Origin: Streptomyces jumonjinensis
GTDB lineage: Bacteria > Actinomycetota > Actinomycetes > Streptomycetales > Streptomycetaceae
Direction: 5' to 3'
NCBI RefSeq assembly: GCF_009600885.1
Contig: NZ_VCLA01000180.1
Coordinates: forward strand, 21,014-85,013
Length of the DNA: 64,000 nt
The notes beneath the pieces were generated by a model, which was not told the DNA's origin, ran no database searches, and was given only the letters and a program-made list of their open reading frames with translations. Position 1 is the stretch's first letter, and every line of letters begins with the position of its first letter. The position numbers and the translations under genes were made by a program. Below, in pieces: positions 33,301 through 40,937 of this stretch.

Positions 33301-33677
33301 GCCGCCACCGCCGACAGCAGCTCGTGCATCACAGGCTCGCCACACGGCACGGGCACACTGACGCGGACCGGGACCCGGTCACCGGTACGGCCCGGCGGGG
33401 TGAACGTGTGGAGCGTCCACAGCTGGACGCCCTCAAACGCGGGACTCCGGTGAATCGTTCCGTCCAGCGCGGCCAGCCACGGCAGCAGGTCATCGGGGTC
33501 CGCGACGTTGACGTACACGGCGTCGGCGCGGGCGGACATGGTCGGCGCGGGCAGCGGCATGTAGTCCAGCAGGGCCGTGACGGCGAGCCGGGTCTCCGCG
33601 ACCGCGCGGAGAGCGCTCGCGGCCGGGGCAGTCCACGCCTTGGGCAAGACCGTGGGGGATGGAATGATGGAGGACAC
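33297..33677 (-). CDS. Phage protein, unknown function
   Basis: The protein has 126 residues from GTG 33677, which sits inside a 16-base perfect palindrome together with its AAGGAGAGG site. Helical first half (ASALRAVAETRLAVTALLDYMPLP), strand-like second half (ADAVYVNVADPDDLLPWLAALDG; VQLWTLHTFTPPG). No recognised family. First gene after the regulator pair in the leftward operon. Confidence 0.6.
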   Translation of the reverse strand: MSSIIPSPTVLPKAWTAPAASALRAVAETRLAVTALLDYMPLPAPTMSARADAVYVNVADPDDLLPWLAALDGTIHRSPAFEGVQLWTLHTFTPPGRTGDRVPVRVSVPVPCGEPVMHELLSAVAA

Positions 33678-33778
33678 GTGTCCTCTCCTTTCGATCGGTG
33701 TGCGATCGGGATGGGGTGTGATGCGCAGGGGTCGCGTACGGACCAGGCCCGGTCCGGGGCGGCCCCGTATTTGTGCGG

Positions 33779-33955
33779 TCAAGCAGCGCGGTTCAGGTGG
33801 CTCGCGCTGGACCGCGCCGACACGAACACCGCACGAAGTGCGGCTCGCTGCTCGGCACGGAGCGGTGGCGCGGCGGTGGCGGTTCGCCGTATCGCGGCCA
33901 CAGCATCCGGCCCGAGCCGCTGCTCGGCGGCTGCCCGGCTGAAGGGCTCCGTCAT
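33779..33955 (-). CDS. 58-residue protein coupled to phage regulator
   Basis: A short frame between the regulator stop and the next gene. ATG 33955 overlaps the regulator stop by four bases. It starts MTEPFSRAAAEQRLG and contains AIRRTATAAPPLRAEQRAALRAVFVSA, a helix-PPL-EQR-helix pattern seen in small actinobacterial proteins after phage regulators. Coding is supported by the overlap and codon composition. Function unknown. Confidence 0.6.
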   Translation of the reverse strand: MTEPFSRAAAEQRLGPDAVAAIRRTATAAPPLRAEQRAALRAVFVSARSSASHLNRAA

Positions 33956-34242
33956 ATGGACACCGGCGTCCGGTTTGACCGGGGGAGCGCGGCAGCGGCC
34001 CGCTCGGCGGGCATGAAGAGGACGAGCAGATCGACGCCGAGCGCGCTGGTGATTGCGTGGGCCGTCTCGGTTCGGACGGTCTGCTGCTCGCCGGTGAGCA
34101 GGTTTCCTACGGTGCCGTGGGGGATGCCAGCGCGGTCGGCGAGCTGTCGTACAGAGACGGCATCGCCGCGTCCGGTGCGGCGCATCAGCATCTCCAAGAG
34201 CTGGGGATTGACGATCTTGTAATGCAGGGCAGGTCTAGTCAC
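33952..34242 (-). CDS. Helix-turn-helix regulator (Cro-like)
   Basis: The protein has 96 residues from GTG 34242 with GAGGTGG upstream; an ATG further out lacks a good site. The helix-turn-helix is VSVRQLADRAGIPHGTVGNLLTGEQQTV (about 30-58) of the XRE type. It reads leftward, divergent from the second regulator, and begins the early operon, so it may act as a Cro-like lytic switch. A small gene is translationally coupled to it. Confidence 0.75.
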   Translation of the reverse strand: MTRPALHYKIVNPQLLEMLMRRTGRGDAVSVRQLADRAGIPHGTVGNLLTGEQQTVRTETAHAITSALGVDLLVLFMPAERAAAALPRSNRTPVSI

Positions 34243-34262
34243 GTCCACCTCGTGCGCCGGTT

Positions 34263-34307
34263 CATTGCACCGCTTGGATGAAGGAATCATTGCATGACTT
34301 GGACGAG
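34263..34307. promoter_or_regulatory. Direct repeat and palindrome in divergent control region (left operator)
   Basis: CATTGCA-N3-CTTGGA occurs at 34263 and 34288, exactly 25 bases apart. The second runs into a palindrome TGGAC-N5-GTCCA (34300-34314). These lie just before the leftward regulator and are likely binding sites for the phage repressors. Confidence 0.6.
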
Positions 34308-34385
34308 TCGTCCAGGGAGTTGGAGAGGGTCAGCGGTTTCGGCCACTTGGCCGGTCGCTTGCCCTAGCGAAGGGTGTCCTTCCTC

Positions 34386-34402
34386 ATGGACACTTCGTCC
34401 AT
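34386..34402. promoter_or_regulatory. Palindromic operator (right)
   Basis: ATGGAC-N5-GTCCAT is a perfect 6-5-6 palindrome that shares the TGGAC/GTCCA half-sites with the palindrome at 34300-34314. It lies about 100 bases before the rightward regulator gene, as expected for an autoregulated repressor. Confidence 0.6.
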
Positions 34403-34502
34403 CGAGTGGGATGGCGCAGAGTTGCTACCAGGGGGGATGCGGCGCGCGCCTCACTGCCCACATGGACACCCCACAGCCCATGACATGACACGGAGTGGCA
34501 GG

Positions 34503-34910
34503 ATGACCCTCATGACCGCAGAAAAGGCCGCGCCGGCCCCAGGCAGGAACCACCTGGGTGACCTCGTGCTGGAGCGCAAGGACGCCCTGCGGCTGAGCTA
34601 CGAAAAACTGGCGGCCCGCTGCGTCGACCCCGAGAGCGGGGAACAGACGGTCAAATCCAGCTGGCTCCATCGGATCGCGACCCGGCTGCCCGTACAGGCA
34701 CCGGATGTGCCAGCCCTCCGCGGGATGGCGGCCGGGCTGGGTGTGCCGCTGCGCCTCGTCCAGGACGCCGCGAGCGCGCAGTTCTTCGGCGTGGATCCGG
34801 TGTACAGCGACACCGAGGCAGTGCGCGCGATGGTGTACCACTTCGAGGAGATGAACGAAGAGGATCAGCGCAAGATCCAGGCTCTGATCGAGGCATACAA
34901 GCGGGCTTAA
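34503..34910 (+). CDS. XRE-like phage repressor
   Basis: The protein has 135 residues (or 132 from ATG 34512). GNHLGDLVLERKDALRLSYEKLAARCVDPESGE is a helix-turn-helix variant with an extra loop, followed by RGMAAGLGVPLRLVQDAASAQFFG, and an acidic helical C-terminus (YHFEEMNEEDQRKIQALIEAYK). It is divergent from the Cro-like gene and lies near the attachment end, so it is the likely lysogeny repressor. The weak ribosome site makes the start uncertain. Confidence 0.75.
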   Translation: MTLMTAEKAAPAPGRNHLGDLVLERKDALRLSYEKLAARCVDPESGEQTVKSSWLHRIATRLPVQAPDVPALRGMAAGLGVPLRLVQDAASAQFFGVDPVYSDTEAVRAMVYHFEEMNEEDQRKIQALIEAYKRA

Positions 34911-35075
34911 CTGATCAGCACTCCGCTATTTTCTCGTTTCACCTGGTGATCCAGTCGGGTGCGGGGCATGATGAGGCATCCGCCTGGGGGTGGAAGTGGA
35001 GATTCCGCATGCCTAATGGAATCGAACTGACATACGGTTGCGCCACCGTCGTCGCAGCCGGAGGGGTGGAACAGC
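34911..35075. other. Short non-coding gap
   Basis: A 165-base gap between the repressor gene and the last phage gene. It includes an AT-richer stretch near 34915-34940 that could hold a promoter; nothing more specific is seen. Confidence 0.3.
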
Positions 35076-35519
35076 ATGTCGCACCAGGTGACCCGGGCCC
35101 GCTACCGCTTCGCGAACACACCAGACGAGATCCCGCCCGGCCGGGCCGTGGCCGTGCTGGATGAGGACGGGTGGGTCACTCTCGTCGTACGGCCGGGTCA
35201 CGCCACCCAGGGCCTGCTTGATGACATAGATCGGCAGCAGCGCCCCGGCAACGAGCTCGGGCAGTGGCTCCGCCTACCTCCAGATGAACCCCCGGTGCCT
35301 GGTGATCAGCGACTTGCCGAGGCGTGCTGGACCTTCGCGGAGCCCGGAGCCCTTCCGGACGCCCTGCGGTGCGTGCCACTGGAAGCTGAGGGGCGGCACA
35401 CCCTTTTCCTCCGCCCTGGAGCCGCCAGCAAGCAGCTTGCAGCAGAGATGACTGACCTGCTGATGGCCATGGTCCGGGCCGGGGTCTGGGTGCAGCGTTG
35501 GATCGTCGCCGTAAAGTAA
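35076..35519 (+). CDS. Last phage gene before attR, unknown function
   Basis: The protein has 147 residues from ATG 35076 with GGAGGGG upstream. TRARYRFANTPDEIPPGRAVAVLDEDGWVTLVVRPG is beta-rich, the C-terminus helical (SKQLAAEMTDLLMAMVRAGVWVQRW). No family recognised. Its stop is in the same reading frame as comM and only 30 bases before the resumption of comM, so no fusion occurs. Confidence 0.65.
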   Translation: MSHQVTRARYRFANTPDEIPPGRAVAVLDEDGWVTLVVRPGHATQGLLDDIDRQQRPGNELGQWLRLPPDEPPVPGDQRLAEACWTFAEPGALPDALRCVPLEAEGRHTLFLRPGAASKQLAAEMTDLLMAMVRAGVWVQRWIVAVK

Positions 35520-35522
35520 GGG

Positions 35523-35550
35523 CGCAATTGGCAAGGATTCGATCTCGCCG
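35523..35550. other. Right phage attachment junction (attR)
   Basis: The comM frame resumes at about 35,535 with GFDLAVACAVL, where intact ComM proteins have a GGSGFDLA segment. The bases before (encoding RNWQ) do not fit ComM. The crossover core should therefore include or adjoin GGATTCGATCTC at 35535-35546. The exact core needs the left end for comparison. Confidence 0.65.
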
Positions 35551-36914
35551 TGGCCTGTGCGGTGCTCGGCGCGGCCGAGCGCATCGACCCCGCGGCCATC
35601 GCCGACCTGGTGCTGATCGGGGAGTTGGGGCTCGACGGCCGGGTGCGCCCGGTGCGCGGGGTGCTGCCCGCCGTGCTCGCCGCCGCCGAGGCGGGATACC
35701 GGCAGGTGGTCGTGCCCGAGCGGACCGCCGGGGAGGCGGCGCTGGTGCCCGGTGTGTCGGTGCTCGGGGTGCGGAGTCTGCGTCAGCTCATCGCCGTGCT
35801 GACCGATGCGCCGGTCCCCGAGGAGGAACCGGTGCCCGAGGGCAGCCCCGACCCCATGCTGTCGGGGCTGCTGGTGCCGGGCGCGGGGGTGGGCACAGGA
35901 CTCGCGGCCACCCAAGCCGAAGGCCCCGACCTCGCCGATGTCGCGGGCCAGCACCTGGCCCGCAGGGCCCTGGAGGTCGCGGCGGCCGGCGGCCACCATC
36001 TGATGCTGCACGGGCCGCCGGGCGCGGGCAAGACCATGCTGGCGGAGCGGCTGCCCGGGGTGCTGCCGCCGCTGACCCGGCAGGAGGCCCTGGAGGTCAC
36101 GGCCGTGCACTCGGTGGCCGGGATCCTGCCGCCCGGCGAACCGCTGGTGCGCACCCCTCCGTACTGCGCCCCGCACCACTCGGCCACCATGCCCGCACTC
36201 GTCGGCGGGGGGAACGGGCTGCCCAGGCCGGGAGCGGTCTCCCTGGCCCATCGGGGAGTCCTCTTCCTCGACGAGACACCGGAGTTCACCGGCAAGGCGC
36301 TGGACGCCCTGCGGCAGCCGCTGGAGGCGGGGCATGTGGTGGTCGCCCGCAGCGGGGGAGTGGTCCGGCTGCCGGCCCGCTTTCTGCTGGTCCTCGCCGC
36401 CAACCCGTGCCCCTGCGGACGGCACGCGCTGCACGGCGGCGGATGCGAATGCCCGCCCGCCGTCGTCCGGCGGTACCAGGCGCGGCTGTCCGGGCCGCTG
36501 CTCGACCGGGTGGATCTGCGGGTGCGGGTCGAGCCCGTCAGCCGGGGCGATCTGCTGGGGCGGGGCGGCCGGGGCGAATCCACCGCGACGGTCGCCGCCC
36601 GGGTCCGCGCCGCCCGCGCCCGCGCCGCCGCCCGGCTGTGCGGCACCCCCTGGACCGTCAACAGCGAAGTCCCCGGCCATGAGCTGCGCACCCGCTGGCC
36701 GGTCGCGCCCGGGGCGCTCGGCGCGGCCGAACGGGACATGGAGCGCGGTCTGCTCACCGCCCGCGGCCTGGACCGGGTGCTGCGGGTCGCCTGGACCCTC
36801 GCCGATCTGTCGGGCCGGGACAGCCCCCGCGCCGACGATGTGGGCCTCGCCCTGGAGCTGCGCACCGGAGTCGCCCGAGGGGCGTCGCTCGCCCAGGCCC
36901 GGGGAGGCGCGTGA
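35535..36914 (+). CDS. comM: ComM/YifB Mg-chelatase-like ATPase, 5' end removed by prophage
   Basis: The open part gives about 460 residues; GTG 35550 would start a 454-residue product. Intact ComM is ~510-545 residues, so about 80-90 N-terminal residues of the Lon-protease-like (S5-fold) domain are lost. The ATPase is complete: GPPGAGKTML (Walker A), LFLDETPEF (Walker B), NPCPCG with the Cys cluster CGRHALHGGGCECP, and the C-terminal ARLSGPLLDRVDLRVRVEP chelatase-like lid. ComM is a hexameric branch-migration helicase of homologous recombination. No convincing ribosome site precedes GTG 35550, so expression is doubtful. Confidence 0.9.
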   Translation, partial: GFDLAVACAVLGAAERIDPAAIADLVLIGELGLDGRVRPVRGVLPAVLAAAEAGYRQVVVPERTAGEAALVPGVSVLGVRSLRQLIAVLTDAPVPEEEPVPEGSPDPMLSGLLVPGAGVGTGLAATQAEGPDLADVAGQHLARRALEVAAAGGHHLMLHGPPGAGKTMLAERLPGVLPPLTRQEALEVTAVHSVAGILPPGEPLVRTPPYCAPHHSATMPALVGGGNGLPRPGAVSLAHRGVLFLDETPEFTGKALDALRQPLEAGHVVVARSGGVVRLPARFLLVLAANPCPCGRHALHGGGCECPPAVVRRYQARLSGPLLDRVDLRVRVEPVSRGDLLGRGGRGESTATVAARVRAARARAAARLCGTPWTVNSEVPGHELRTRWPVAPGALGAAERDMERGLLTARGLDRVLRVAWTLADLSGRDSPRADDVGLALELRTGVARGASLAQARGGA

Positions 36915-38188
36915 TGGGCGAGGACCGGGCCGAGGGGCCGGAGTCCGGGCGGGGGCGGGCGGTCGGGCCCGGTGACGGTGAGCGGTCGGCGCATGACCGG
37001 GCCGGGGGCCCGGAGTCCGAGTGGGGGCGGGTGGTAGGACCTGGTGATGCCGAGCGGTTGGCGCGGATCGCGCTCACCCGGGTGATCGAGCCGGGCGATG
37101 AGCGCGGCGGGCGGTGGCTGCGCGAATTCGGGGCGCGGGAAGTGTGGGACCGGCTCACCGCACCGGGCGCCGGGGCGCTCCCCGGAGCCACCCCGCGCCG
37201 GCTGGCGGGGTACCGCGCCCGGGCCGCCGGCGCCGACCCCCGCCGCGACCTCGAAGCCGTCACCGCCGCCCGGGGCCGCTTCATCTGCCCGGGCGACCTG
37301 GAGTGGCCGACCCAGCTCGATGACCTCGGGGACGCCAGGCCCATCGGCCTCTGGCTCAGAGGCGGCCCCGATCTGCGCACCTGGGCGGTGCGCTCGGTCG
37401 CCGTCGTCGGCGCCCGGGCCTGCACCCCCTACGGGGCGCATATGGCGGCAGCCCTCGGCTCGGGGCTCGCCGAACGGGGGTGGGTCGTGGTCTCCGGAGC
37501 GGCGTTCGGGATCGACGGCGCGGCGCACCGGGGGGCGCTGGCCGCAGGCGGGGCCACCGTCGCCGTGCTCGCCTGCGGAGTCGACGTCGTCTATCCCCGC
37601 GGCCATGCCGCCCTGATCGGACGCATCGCCGAACAGGGTCTGATCGTCGGCGAATTACCGCCCGGCGACCACCCCACACCCAGCAGATTCGTGCTGCGCA
37701 ACCGGGTGATCGCGGCCCTCACCCGGGGCACGGTCGTCGTGGAGGCCGAGCATCGCAGCGGCTCGCTCGTCACCGCGCGCTGCGCTCAGCGGCTGTCCCG
37801 GCACACCATGGGCGTGCCCGGCCCGGCGACCAGCGGACTCTCGGCCGGGGTGCATGAACTGCTGCGCGGCGGCGCGGTGCTGGTCACCGACGCGGATGAA
37901 ACAGTCGAACTGGTCGGGGGCATGGGAGAGCTCGCCCCGCCACGCCGGGGGCCGGTGCTGCCGCGGGATCTGCTGGACCCGGTCAGCGCGCGGATCCTCG
38001 AAGCCCTCCCCGCCCGGGGCCCCGCCGACCCCGCGCGACTCGCCCGCGACGCGGGGACGACCCCCGATGAGACCCTCGGCAGGCTGTACGGGCTGCACGC
38101 GCTGGGGTTCGTCGAACGGCACGGCGACAACTGGCGGTTGACGCCTCAGGCGATCCATCGGCCGAATACGCGGCGAGACGGCACTTGA
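36914..38188 (+). CDS. dprA: DNA-processing protein DprA
   Basis: The protein has 424 residues (ATG 36914; GTG 36911 is also possible) and overlaps the comM stop. DprA loads RecA on incoming single strands. The Rossmann-like domain shows VGARACTPYGAHMAAALGSGLAERGW, SGAAFGIDGAAHRGAL, PPGDHPTPSRFVLRNRVIAAL and EAEHRSGSLVTA; a winged-helix-like C-terminus (ILEALPARGPADPARLARDAGTT) follows. The N-terminal ~50 residues are an unusual repeat (GPES..GR.VGPGD.ER) absent from most homologues. Confidence 0.92.
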   Translation: MGEDRAEGPESGRGRAVGPGDGERSAHDRAGGPESEWGRVVGPGDAERLARIALTRVIEPGDERGGRWLREFGAREVWDRLTAPGAGALPGATPRRLAGYRARAAGADPRRDLEAVTAARGRFICPGDLEWPTQLDDLGDARPIGLWLRGGPDLRTWAVRSVAVVGARACTPYGAHMAAALGSGLAERGWVVVSGAAFGIDGAAHRGALAAGGATVAVLACGVDVVYPRGHAALIGRIAEQGLIVGELPPGDHPTPSRFVLRNRVIAALTRGTVVVEAEHRSGSLVTARCAQRLSRHTMGVPGPATSGLSAGVHELLRGGAVLVTDADETVELVGGMGELAPPRRGPVLPRDLLDPVSARILEALPARGPADPARLARDAGTTPDETLGRLYGLHALGFVERHGDNWRLTPQAIHRPNTRRDGT

Positions 38189-38440
38189 CCTGGAGCATTC
38201 GGGTGAAAAGGCGATACCGGCGATCTTCCGTGGCACCGTCGGCCGCACCCCGCAGACGGGCACGCCATGGGTCCTCCCCGGCCGCGAGGGGTGGCCGGGG
38301 ACGGTACCCCCGCGCAGGGTGTTCCCCGGATCTTCGCCCACAGCGACCGTACAGTCACGCTACGCTCACCATTCCCGGTCCAGACGCTCGCCCGCTCCCC
38401 CTTCCGAGTCCCCTCACGGCAGAACGGCTCAAGGCAACGC
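38189..38440. other. whiG upstream region
   Basis: A 252-base non-coding gap before whiG that should contain its promoter. No clear -10/-35 pair can be assigned by eye. In other streptomycetes whiG is controlled by developmental repressors, so this is the likely place of such operators. Confidence 0.4.
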
Positions 38441-39277
38441 ATGCCCCAGCACACCTCCGGGTCTGACCGCGCGGCAGTGCCCCCCGCCGCCCGCGGCGCC
38501 GTGCGCCCCTCCGCTCCCACATCGCTTGAGGAGTTGTGGCGGTCGTACAAGGCCACCGGGGACGAGCGGCTGCGTGAGCAGTTGATCCTGCACTACTCGC
38601 CGCTGGTGAAGTATGTGGCGGGCCGGGTGAGCGTCGGCCTGCCCTCCAATGTGGAGCAGGCCGACTTCGTCTCCTCCGGGGTCTTCGGGCTCATCGACGC
38701 CATCGAGAAGTTCGACATCGAGCGGTCCATCAAATTCGAGACCTACGCGATCACCCGTATCCGCGGCGCGATGATCGACGAGCTGCGCGCGCTCGACTGG
38801 ATCCCGCGTTCCGTCCGCCAGAAGGCCCGCGCCGTGGAGCGCGCCTACGCCACCCTGGAGGCCCAGTTGAGGCGCACCCCGTCCGAGGGCGAGGTGGCCG
38901 TCGAGATGGGCATCGCGGTGGAGGAACTCCACGCGGTCTTCAGCCAGTTGTCGCTGGCGAACGTCGTCGCCCTGGAGGAGCTGCTCCATGCCGGCGGCGA
39001 GGGCGGCGACCGGCTCAGCCTGATGGACACCCTGGAGGACACCGCCGCCGACGACCCGGTGGAGGTGGCGGAGGGCCGCGAGCTGCGACGGCTCCTCGCC
39101 CGTGCCATCAACACCCTCCCCGAGCGGGAGAAGACCGTCGTCACCCTCTACTACTACGAGGGCCTCACCCTCGCCGAGATCGGCAATGTGCTCGGCGTCA
39201 CCGAGAGCAGAGTCAGCCAGATCCACACCAAATCGGTGCTCCAGCTGCGGGCGAAGCTCGCCGACGTGGGGCGTTGA
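38441..39277 (+). CDS. whiG: RNA polymerase sigma factor WhiG
   Basis: The protein has 278 residues from ATG 38441. It is a FliA/WhiG-type sigma factor that starts sporulation in aerial hyphae. Region 2 shows LILHYSPLVKYVAGRVSVGLP, FVSSGVFGLIDAIEKFD and the region 2.4 segment KFETYAITRIRGAMIDELRALDWIPRSVR; region 3 TPSEGEVAVEMGI; region 4 LPEREKTVVTLYYYEGLTLAEIGNVLGVTESRVSQIHTKSVL. Known to act in partnership with the RsiG/c-di-GMP switch in Streptomyces. Downstream is a TetR gene. Confidence 0.97.
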   Translation: MPQHTSGSDRAAVPPAARGAVRPSAPTSLEELWRSYKATGDERLREQLILHYSPLVKYVAGRVSVGLPSNVEQADFVSSGVFGLIDAIEKFDIERSIKFETYAITRIRGAMIDELRALDWIPRSVRQKARAVERAYATLEAQLRRTPSEGEVAVEMGIAVEELHAVFSQLSLANVVALEELLHAGGEGGDRLSLMDTLEDTAADDPVEVAEGRELRRLLARAINTLPEREKTVVTLYYYEGLTLAEIGNVLGVTESRVSQIHTKSVLQLRAKLADVGR

Positions 39278-40677
39278 CGCCGAATCCTGGCCGGGTCTTG
39301 CGCGGCATCCGTAAAGTGGAGACGTGCCCAGGATTCGAGCGGCCTCCGTGGCCGAGCACCGGACCATGCAGCGCGACGCCCTGCTCGACGCCGCGCGAAC
39401 CCTCCTGTCCGAGGGCGGTACGGAGGCGCTGACCTTCCCCGCCCTCGCCGAGCGCACCGGACTGGCCAGGTCGTCGGTGTACGAGTACTTCCGCTCCCGA
39501 GCGGCGGTCGTCGAGGAGCTGTGCGCCGTCGACTTCCCCGTCTGGGCGGCTGAGGTCGAGGACGCGATGGAGCGGGCGGACACCGCCGACGGCAAGATCG
39601 AGGCGTATGTGCGCACCCAGCTGGAGCTCGTGGGGGACCGGCGGCACCGTGCGGTGGTCGCCATCTCCGCGAGCGAGCTGGACGCCGCGGCGCGGGAGAA
39701 GATCCGCGCGGCGCACGGCGGGCTGATCGCCATGATCGTCGAGGCGCTCGGCGAGCTGGGGCATCAGCAGCCGAGGCTGGCGGCGATGCTCCTCCAGGGC
39801 GTCGTGGACGCCGCCGTCCGGCGTATCGAGCTCGGCGCGGCCGAAGAGCCCCAGGTGATCGCTGACGCGGCGGTGTCCAGGGCCCTGCACGGGGTCCTGG
39901 CCTGACAGCGCGCGCCCGGCGCCGGTGCGGGTGCGGGTGCCGATGCCGACGCCGGTGCCGCACCGGCTCGCACCGGGCCCGGTCCCCGGCCCGCACCGCC
40001 TCGGTGCGCCTCATCACCTCGGCCCGCACCGCCCCGGTGCGCCCGGCCCCGGCCCGTACCGCCCCTGAGCCCGGCCCCGGCCGCAGGGGGGCCGTCCCCG
40101 TCAGCGGCAGCAGTCGGGGCGGAGCGCCGTGCAGCAGCTCCGGCGGGAGCAGGGTGAGCGGGTTCAGATACTCCCGGCCGCGCAGCAGGCCCCAGTGGAG
40201 ACACCCCGTCGCGCAGTGCGAAGGCCCCGGCCCGGTCCGAGCCACCGGGACGCCCCGGTCCACCTCCGTGCCCACCGGGAGCAGGGCCGTCACCGGCTCG
40301 TAGGTGATCCGCAGCGCCGGGCTCCCCGGCCCGGACCACCCCGCCGTGAGAGTGATCGTGAGCACACCGCGGCCCGCCACCGGGCCGGAGAAGGCGATCC
40401 GCCCGGCCGCCGCCGCAAGGACCGGGGTCCCCGGCGGGGCGGCCAGATCAACCCCGCGATGCCCGGGGCCGTACTCCGAAAGCGGTGGTTCCCAGCCACG
40501 CACCACCCACGGGCGCGGCGGTCCCACCGGCCAGACTCCCCGCCCGGAATCCCCGGGGGATTCCCCGCCGGGGACGGGCGCCGGCAGCCCCCGCGCCACC
40601 GGGACGGGGCCGGAAACCGTCGGTCGCGCGGCGGTCACGGAGAGAAGCAGCAGAAGAACCAGTAGCCCTCGGTACAT
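39154..40677 (-). CDS. Secreted M23-family metallopeptidase (3' end uncertain)
   Basis: Start ATG 40677 gives a signal peptide (YRGLLVLLLLLSVTAA). The M23 domain has GPGHRGVDLAAPPGTPVLAAAAGRIAFSG (the HxxxD zinc motif) and TGCLHWGLLRGREYLNP (HxG). It probably cleaves cell-wall crosslinks. After about residue 190 the frame enters Arg/Pro repeats and runs antisense through the whole TetR gene to a stop at 39154. This implausible tail suggests that the real end is near 39,910 or that a frameshift exists in the GC-rich repeats at 39,906-40,090. Confidence 0.75.
   Translation of the reverse strand: MYRGLLVLLLLLSVTAARPTVSGPVPVARGLPAPVPGGESPGDSGRGVWPVGPPRPWVVRGWEPPLSEYGPGHRGVDLAAPPGTPVLAAAAGRIAFSGPVAGRGVLTITLTAGWSGPGSPALRITYEPVTALLPVGTEVDRGVPVARTGPGPSHCATGCLHWGLLRGREYLNPLTLLPPELLHGAPPRLLPLTGTAPLRPGPGSGAVRAGAGRTGAVRAEVMRRTEAVRAGDRARCEPVRHRRRHRHPHPHRRRARAVRPGPRAGPWTPPRQRSPGALRPRRARYAGRRRPRRPGGASPPASAADAPARRAPRRSWRSARRAPRGSSPAPRRPARSRRWRPPHGAAGPPRAPAGCAHTPRSCRRRCPPAPSRPRPQPPRRGSRRRTAPRRPPLGSGSTRTPTTWPVRCARRGRGRSAPPYRPRTGGFARRRAGRRAAWSGARPRRPLESWARLHFTDAAQDPARIRRQRPTSASFARSWSTDLVWIWLTLLSVTPSTLPISARVRPS
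39324..39905 (+). CDS. TetR family regulator
   Basis: The protein has 193 residues from GTG 39324. N-terminal helix-turn-helix (about 18-60: DALLDAARTLLSEGGTEALTF, LAERTGLARSSVYEYFRSRAAVVEEL), then a helical ligand-binding domain (VEDAMERADTADGKIEAYVR, LAAMLLQGVVDAAVRRIEL). The ligand is unknown. It lies only ~45 bases after whiG and converges with the peptidase gene. Confidence 0.9.
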   Translation: MPRIRAASVAEHRTMQRDALLDAARTLLSEGGTEALTFPALAERTGLARSSVYEYFRSRAAVVEELCAVDFPVWAAEVEDAMERADTADGKIEAYVRTQLELVGDRRHRAVVAISASELDAAAREKIRAAHGGLIAMIVEALGELGHQQPRLAAMLLQGVVDAAVRRIELGAAEEPQVIADAAVSRALHGVLA

Positions 40678-40937
40678 GGCGAACACGCTCCCGCGACCGG
40701 CCCCGAGCGGGGGGATCATGCTCCCGATCTGTGGATTACCGACCGGTTGTGGACAGCGCCGTCACCCGGGACGGCCCCCGTCCCGTACACTTCTTCTGGC
40801 GATCCGGGTCACCGGGTCGACTTCGCACGCCCCGCCATCATCAAGCCTTCACGGTCGATGGTCGCGCTCCTCGGTCCTCTGTGGCACGGCGCGTCGGGGC
40901 GTCAGGAACACAACCGAGAACCCAAGGAGATACGGCT
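40678..40937. other. rpsB leader and promoter region
   Basis: A 260-base gap before rpsB with CCGGTTGTGG-like and TACACT elements near 40,743-40,791 that could be promoter parts, but spacing is irregular. A well-placed AAGGAG precedes rpsB. S2 leaders are often autoregulated; no specific RNA structure can be assigned here. Confidence 0.35.

Larger units (their letters stand above)
1..35535. mobile_element. Integrated siphovirus-type prophage (right part; left end outside window)
   Basis: The segment holds a full leftward phage gene set: immunity regulators, exonuclease, ERF protein, resolvase, DnaB-like helicase, terminase, portal, MuF protein, scaffold, capsid, connectors, tail tube, tape measure, tail tip, endolysin and holin. 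Genes overlap by a few bases almost throughout. The right boundary is where comM coding sequence resumes in mid-domain near 35,535. The missing 5' part of comM and an integrase are not visible, so the left end must lie before base 1 unless the region has rearranged. All head, tail, replication and lysis genes look intact, so the element could be inducible. Confidence 0.93.

Noticed and set aside
615..35519. CRISPR array or tRNA genes within the prophage
   Set aside because: No evenly spaced repeat-spacer pattern or tRNA cloverleaf was found by reading; the iteron cluster has too short a period for CRISPR.
35076..36914. In-frame fusion of the last phage gene with ComM
   Set aside because: Both are in the same frame but a TAA at 35517-35519 separates them, so no fusion protein is made.
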